Source of the DNA: Lachnospiraceae bacterium
GTDB taxonomy: Bacteria; Bacillota; Clostridia; Lachnospirales; Lachnospiraceae
Length of the DNA: 8,947 nt
Direction: 5' to 3'
NCBI GenBank assembly: GCA_016301965.1
Contig: JAEDOO010000071.1
Span: 1 to 8,947, forward strand
In this document: positions 7,391 to 8,947 of the stretch, one piece after another
Position numbering within the stretch: position 1 is the first letter of the stretch
How the letters are laid out: each line of letters opens with the position of its first letter
The notes under the pieces: generated by a model
What the model was told of the DNA's origin: nothing
The model's database searches: none
Seen by the model: only the letters and a program-made list of their open reading frames with translations
Program-made: the position numbers and the translations under genes

Positions 7391-8906
7391 TTATCGCAGA
7401 ATGATGTAATCTGTGGGCTCTTCCAGCTGTCCGCCCTGTTCCACCAGACGCTGCGTTAAGTATCCCTCTGCCTTTGGACCGGTCGTATCGACTTCGGAAA
7501 CTCCCATCTTCTCCATGACATCGGACATATACCAGTCGCGGTCACCATAGATCAGGAAGGAATACGTTGCGCTGCGGTCCAGTTCCTTGCCATCTATGGT
7601 CAGAGCGTTGAGTGTATAACCATCATCGTTCTTTGTAATATCCATCTCGAAGCCGCTGGAAACATACAGGGTGCTGTCATTGCAGACTGCGCCACGATTG
7701 CCTGTCATCGAGAGTGTCGTTTCCACAAGTGTATAAATCTGATCACCTGTCAGTTCCATAAGGCCTGGCCAACCGCCGTCATTCTTTGCAAGATATGCCA
7801 GATCTTTCTGGGAATAGTCGCCACTGTAGATGTCACTGGCTACATAACAGGCCTGCATAAACACCAAATCCACACCGGACAGCACGCGCATGGTATTTGC
7901 AATGGCAGAGGCTGCCTGATTGCCGTGTTCCGGGGTAAAATCGTTGGAGTAACTGGTGTCGATATGAGCAACGATCTCAGTGCCGGGTTCTTCTCCCGCC
8001 AGCTCCTGATTAAATGCATCCAACGCTTCCTTCGGTGTCTTAACTTCATCGTTCAGGATCATCTGTACGACATCTTTTGAAATACGGAACATATCATTGG
8101 ATGCCAGACGGATATACAGCTTATTCTGCTCAACATAAGGCTTCAGGTTATCCATCTCAGGCATCAGTTCCAGAGTAACATCTTTCTTATATGGTACCAT
8201 GTTTTTACCATAAGAGATATGATCCTGTCCCTCCTGATTGACCATAGCTGTCATGATGTCCAGAATCAGCTTTTCACGCTCAGGGTCTTCCATACCATTC
8301 TTGGAAGCTGCAATCTGGAAGGTTGGATACGTCAGATACCAGTTATCCTGCTCTGTCTGACCAAAATACGGCATCAAAAGCACTTCGTCTTCACCACGGC
8401 CGGGGAATGATATGACATCCGCTCCGGTACCACGGAACATAGCTGCTTTGCCTTCACTAAACATTTCCTTGGGAGTTCTGTTCGGATAAGTTGCATCCTC
8501 GGCACTCAGACCAGTTTTTTCTTTGAAATCAAAGAAATTTTCGAAAACAGGAAGCCATACTTCTTCTGAAAGTTCATTCGTCGCGCCGCTCTCATACTGC
8601 TGACGCCATTTACGCCCCTCTATACTCTGAAGCATGGGAATCGATGCCCCCTGCAGAACCTCCATACAGGTATAGTCTGCTTCAAAGTCAGACACAAAGC
8701 TGCGAATACCCGCCGCCTCGAAAGTCTCGCAGGCAGAGACAAAGCTGGTATAGTCTGTAGGAACAGGTACATTGTACTCATCAAACAAGGTTTTGTTGAT
8801 GATAATGCCGTCCACCTCTGCGCAGGTGGGAAGCCAGTTCACTGCCCCATCATCATATGTATAGCTATCCAAATAGGAACCATAAAAAGCATGCAAGTCT
8901 CTTCAT
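7391..8906 (-). pseudogene. 5'-damaged gene: extracellular solute-binding protein fused to 5'-nucleotidase C-terminal domain
   Basis: The open frame (7391-8896, 501 codons, opening only at a TTG) encodes two folds. Residues about 1-300 match the later part of a family 1 carbohydrate-type ABC solute-binding protein: YTYDDGAVNWLPT (12-24), INKTLFDEYNVPVPTDYTSF (33-52), EMFSEGKAAMFRGTGAD (144-160) and MPYFGQTEQDNW (175-186). Residues about 305-495 match the 5'-nucleotidase C-terminal ligand domain: EHGNQAASAIANTMR (323-337), ELTGDQIYTLVE (381-392) and DGKELDRSATYSFLIYGDRDW (435-455). The metallophosphatase domain that would cut nucleotides is absent, so binding rather than catalysis is expected. 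The signal peptide and about 100 residues of the first lobe are missing. The only well-placed start, the ATG at 8904-8906 behind AAGGAG, begins MKRLACF, looks like a secretion signal, but is in another frame and stops at TAG 8865-8867. An internal deletion with frame loss is the simplest reading; an assembly error is possible. Its partner is probably the hybrid kinase downstream. Confidence 0.7.
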
Positions 8907-8913
8907 ACTTCTT

Positions 8914-8919
8914 CTCCTT
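8914..8919 (-). promoter_or_regulatory. Shine-Dalgarno site of the original start of the solute-binding gene
   Basis: AAGGAG on the - strand lies 7 bases before the ATG at 8904-8906, ideal spacing. The TTG at 8894-8896 that opens the long frame has no such site at a usable distance. This site therefore marks the ancestral start, which reads only 13 codons (MKRLACFLWFLFG) before a TAG in the present sequence. Confidence 0.6.
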
Positions 8920-8947
8920 CTTGTAATATGACCTTTACTGAAATCTG

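Noticed and set aside
7840..8049. 69-codon - strand frame within the solute-binding gene.
   Set aside because: It lies in an alternative frame inside the conserved nucleotidase-C region and has an Arg/Pro-rich, low-information peptide; it is a frame shadow.

Overview
The window looks like chromosomal DNA from a gut Firmicute, most likely a Lachnospiraceae (Blautia/Dorea-like). This is inferred from protein style rather than from any marker RNA. The signs are a single-chain PurL of about 1250 residues, an H-box of the form SHDIRTPMNAIIGF in a large hybrid kinase, a solute-binding protein fused to a 5'-nucleotidase C-terminal domain, purine-rich Shine-Dalgarno sites and moderate base composition. 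No rRNA, tRNA, CRISPR array, insertion sequence or phage gene is visible.

Layout. Positions 1-921 (+ strand) hold a PduL-type phosphate acyltransferase and a small conserved-looking protein of unknown function. A perfect 60-bp palindrome (935-994) follows 13 bp after the small gene. Next comes a terminator serving the opposite strand (1011-1049), then purL (1093-4848, - strand), which has its own extended -10 promoter. Positions 4849-5149 carry that promoter, the decayed 3' end of what looks like a TrkA_C-domain transporter gene (- strand), and a second palindrome (5116-5146). Positions 5150-8906 (- strand) are a probable two-gene unit: a solute-binding/5'-nucleotidase-C protein whose 5' part is damaged, followed 57 bp later by a membrane hybrid histidine kinase/response regulator.

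How the genes relate. The purL unit is ordinary housekeeping (step 4 of purine synthesis). The PduL homologue links acyl-CoA to acyl-phosphate and probably serves fermentative energy metabolism in the cytosol, because it lacks a microcompartment-targeting tail. The solute-binding protein and the Cache-type hybrid kinase plausibly formed an extracellular ligand-sensing pair. As written here, the binding protein has lost its signal peptide continuity and its first lobe, so the pair is probably broken unless the sequence contains an error.

The least ordinary features are: (a) two palindromes with different cores but the same TGGGGAC outer end, each just after a stop codon, which look like REP-type non-autonomous repeats; (b) two decayed genes flanking the kinase; and (c) the fusion of a solute-binding fold to a nucleotidase ligand domain that appears to have lost a phosphate-binding arginine. 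I did not find a clearly new multi-gene system.
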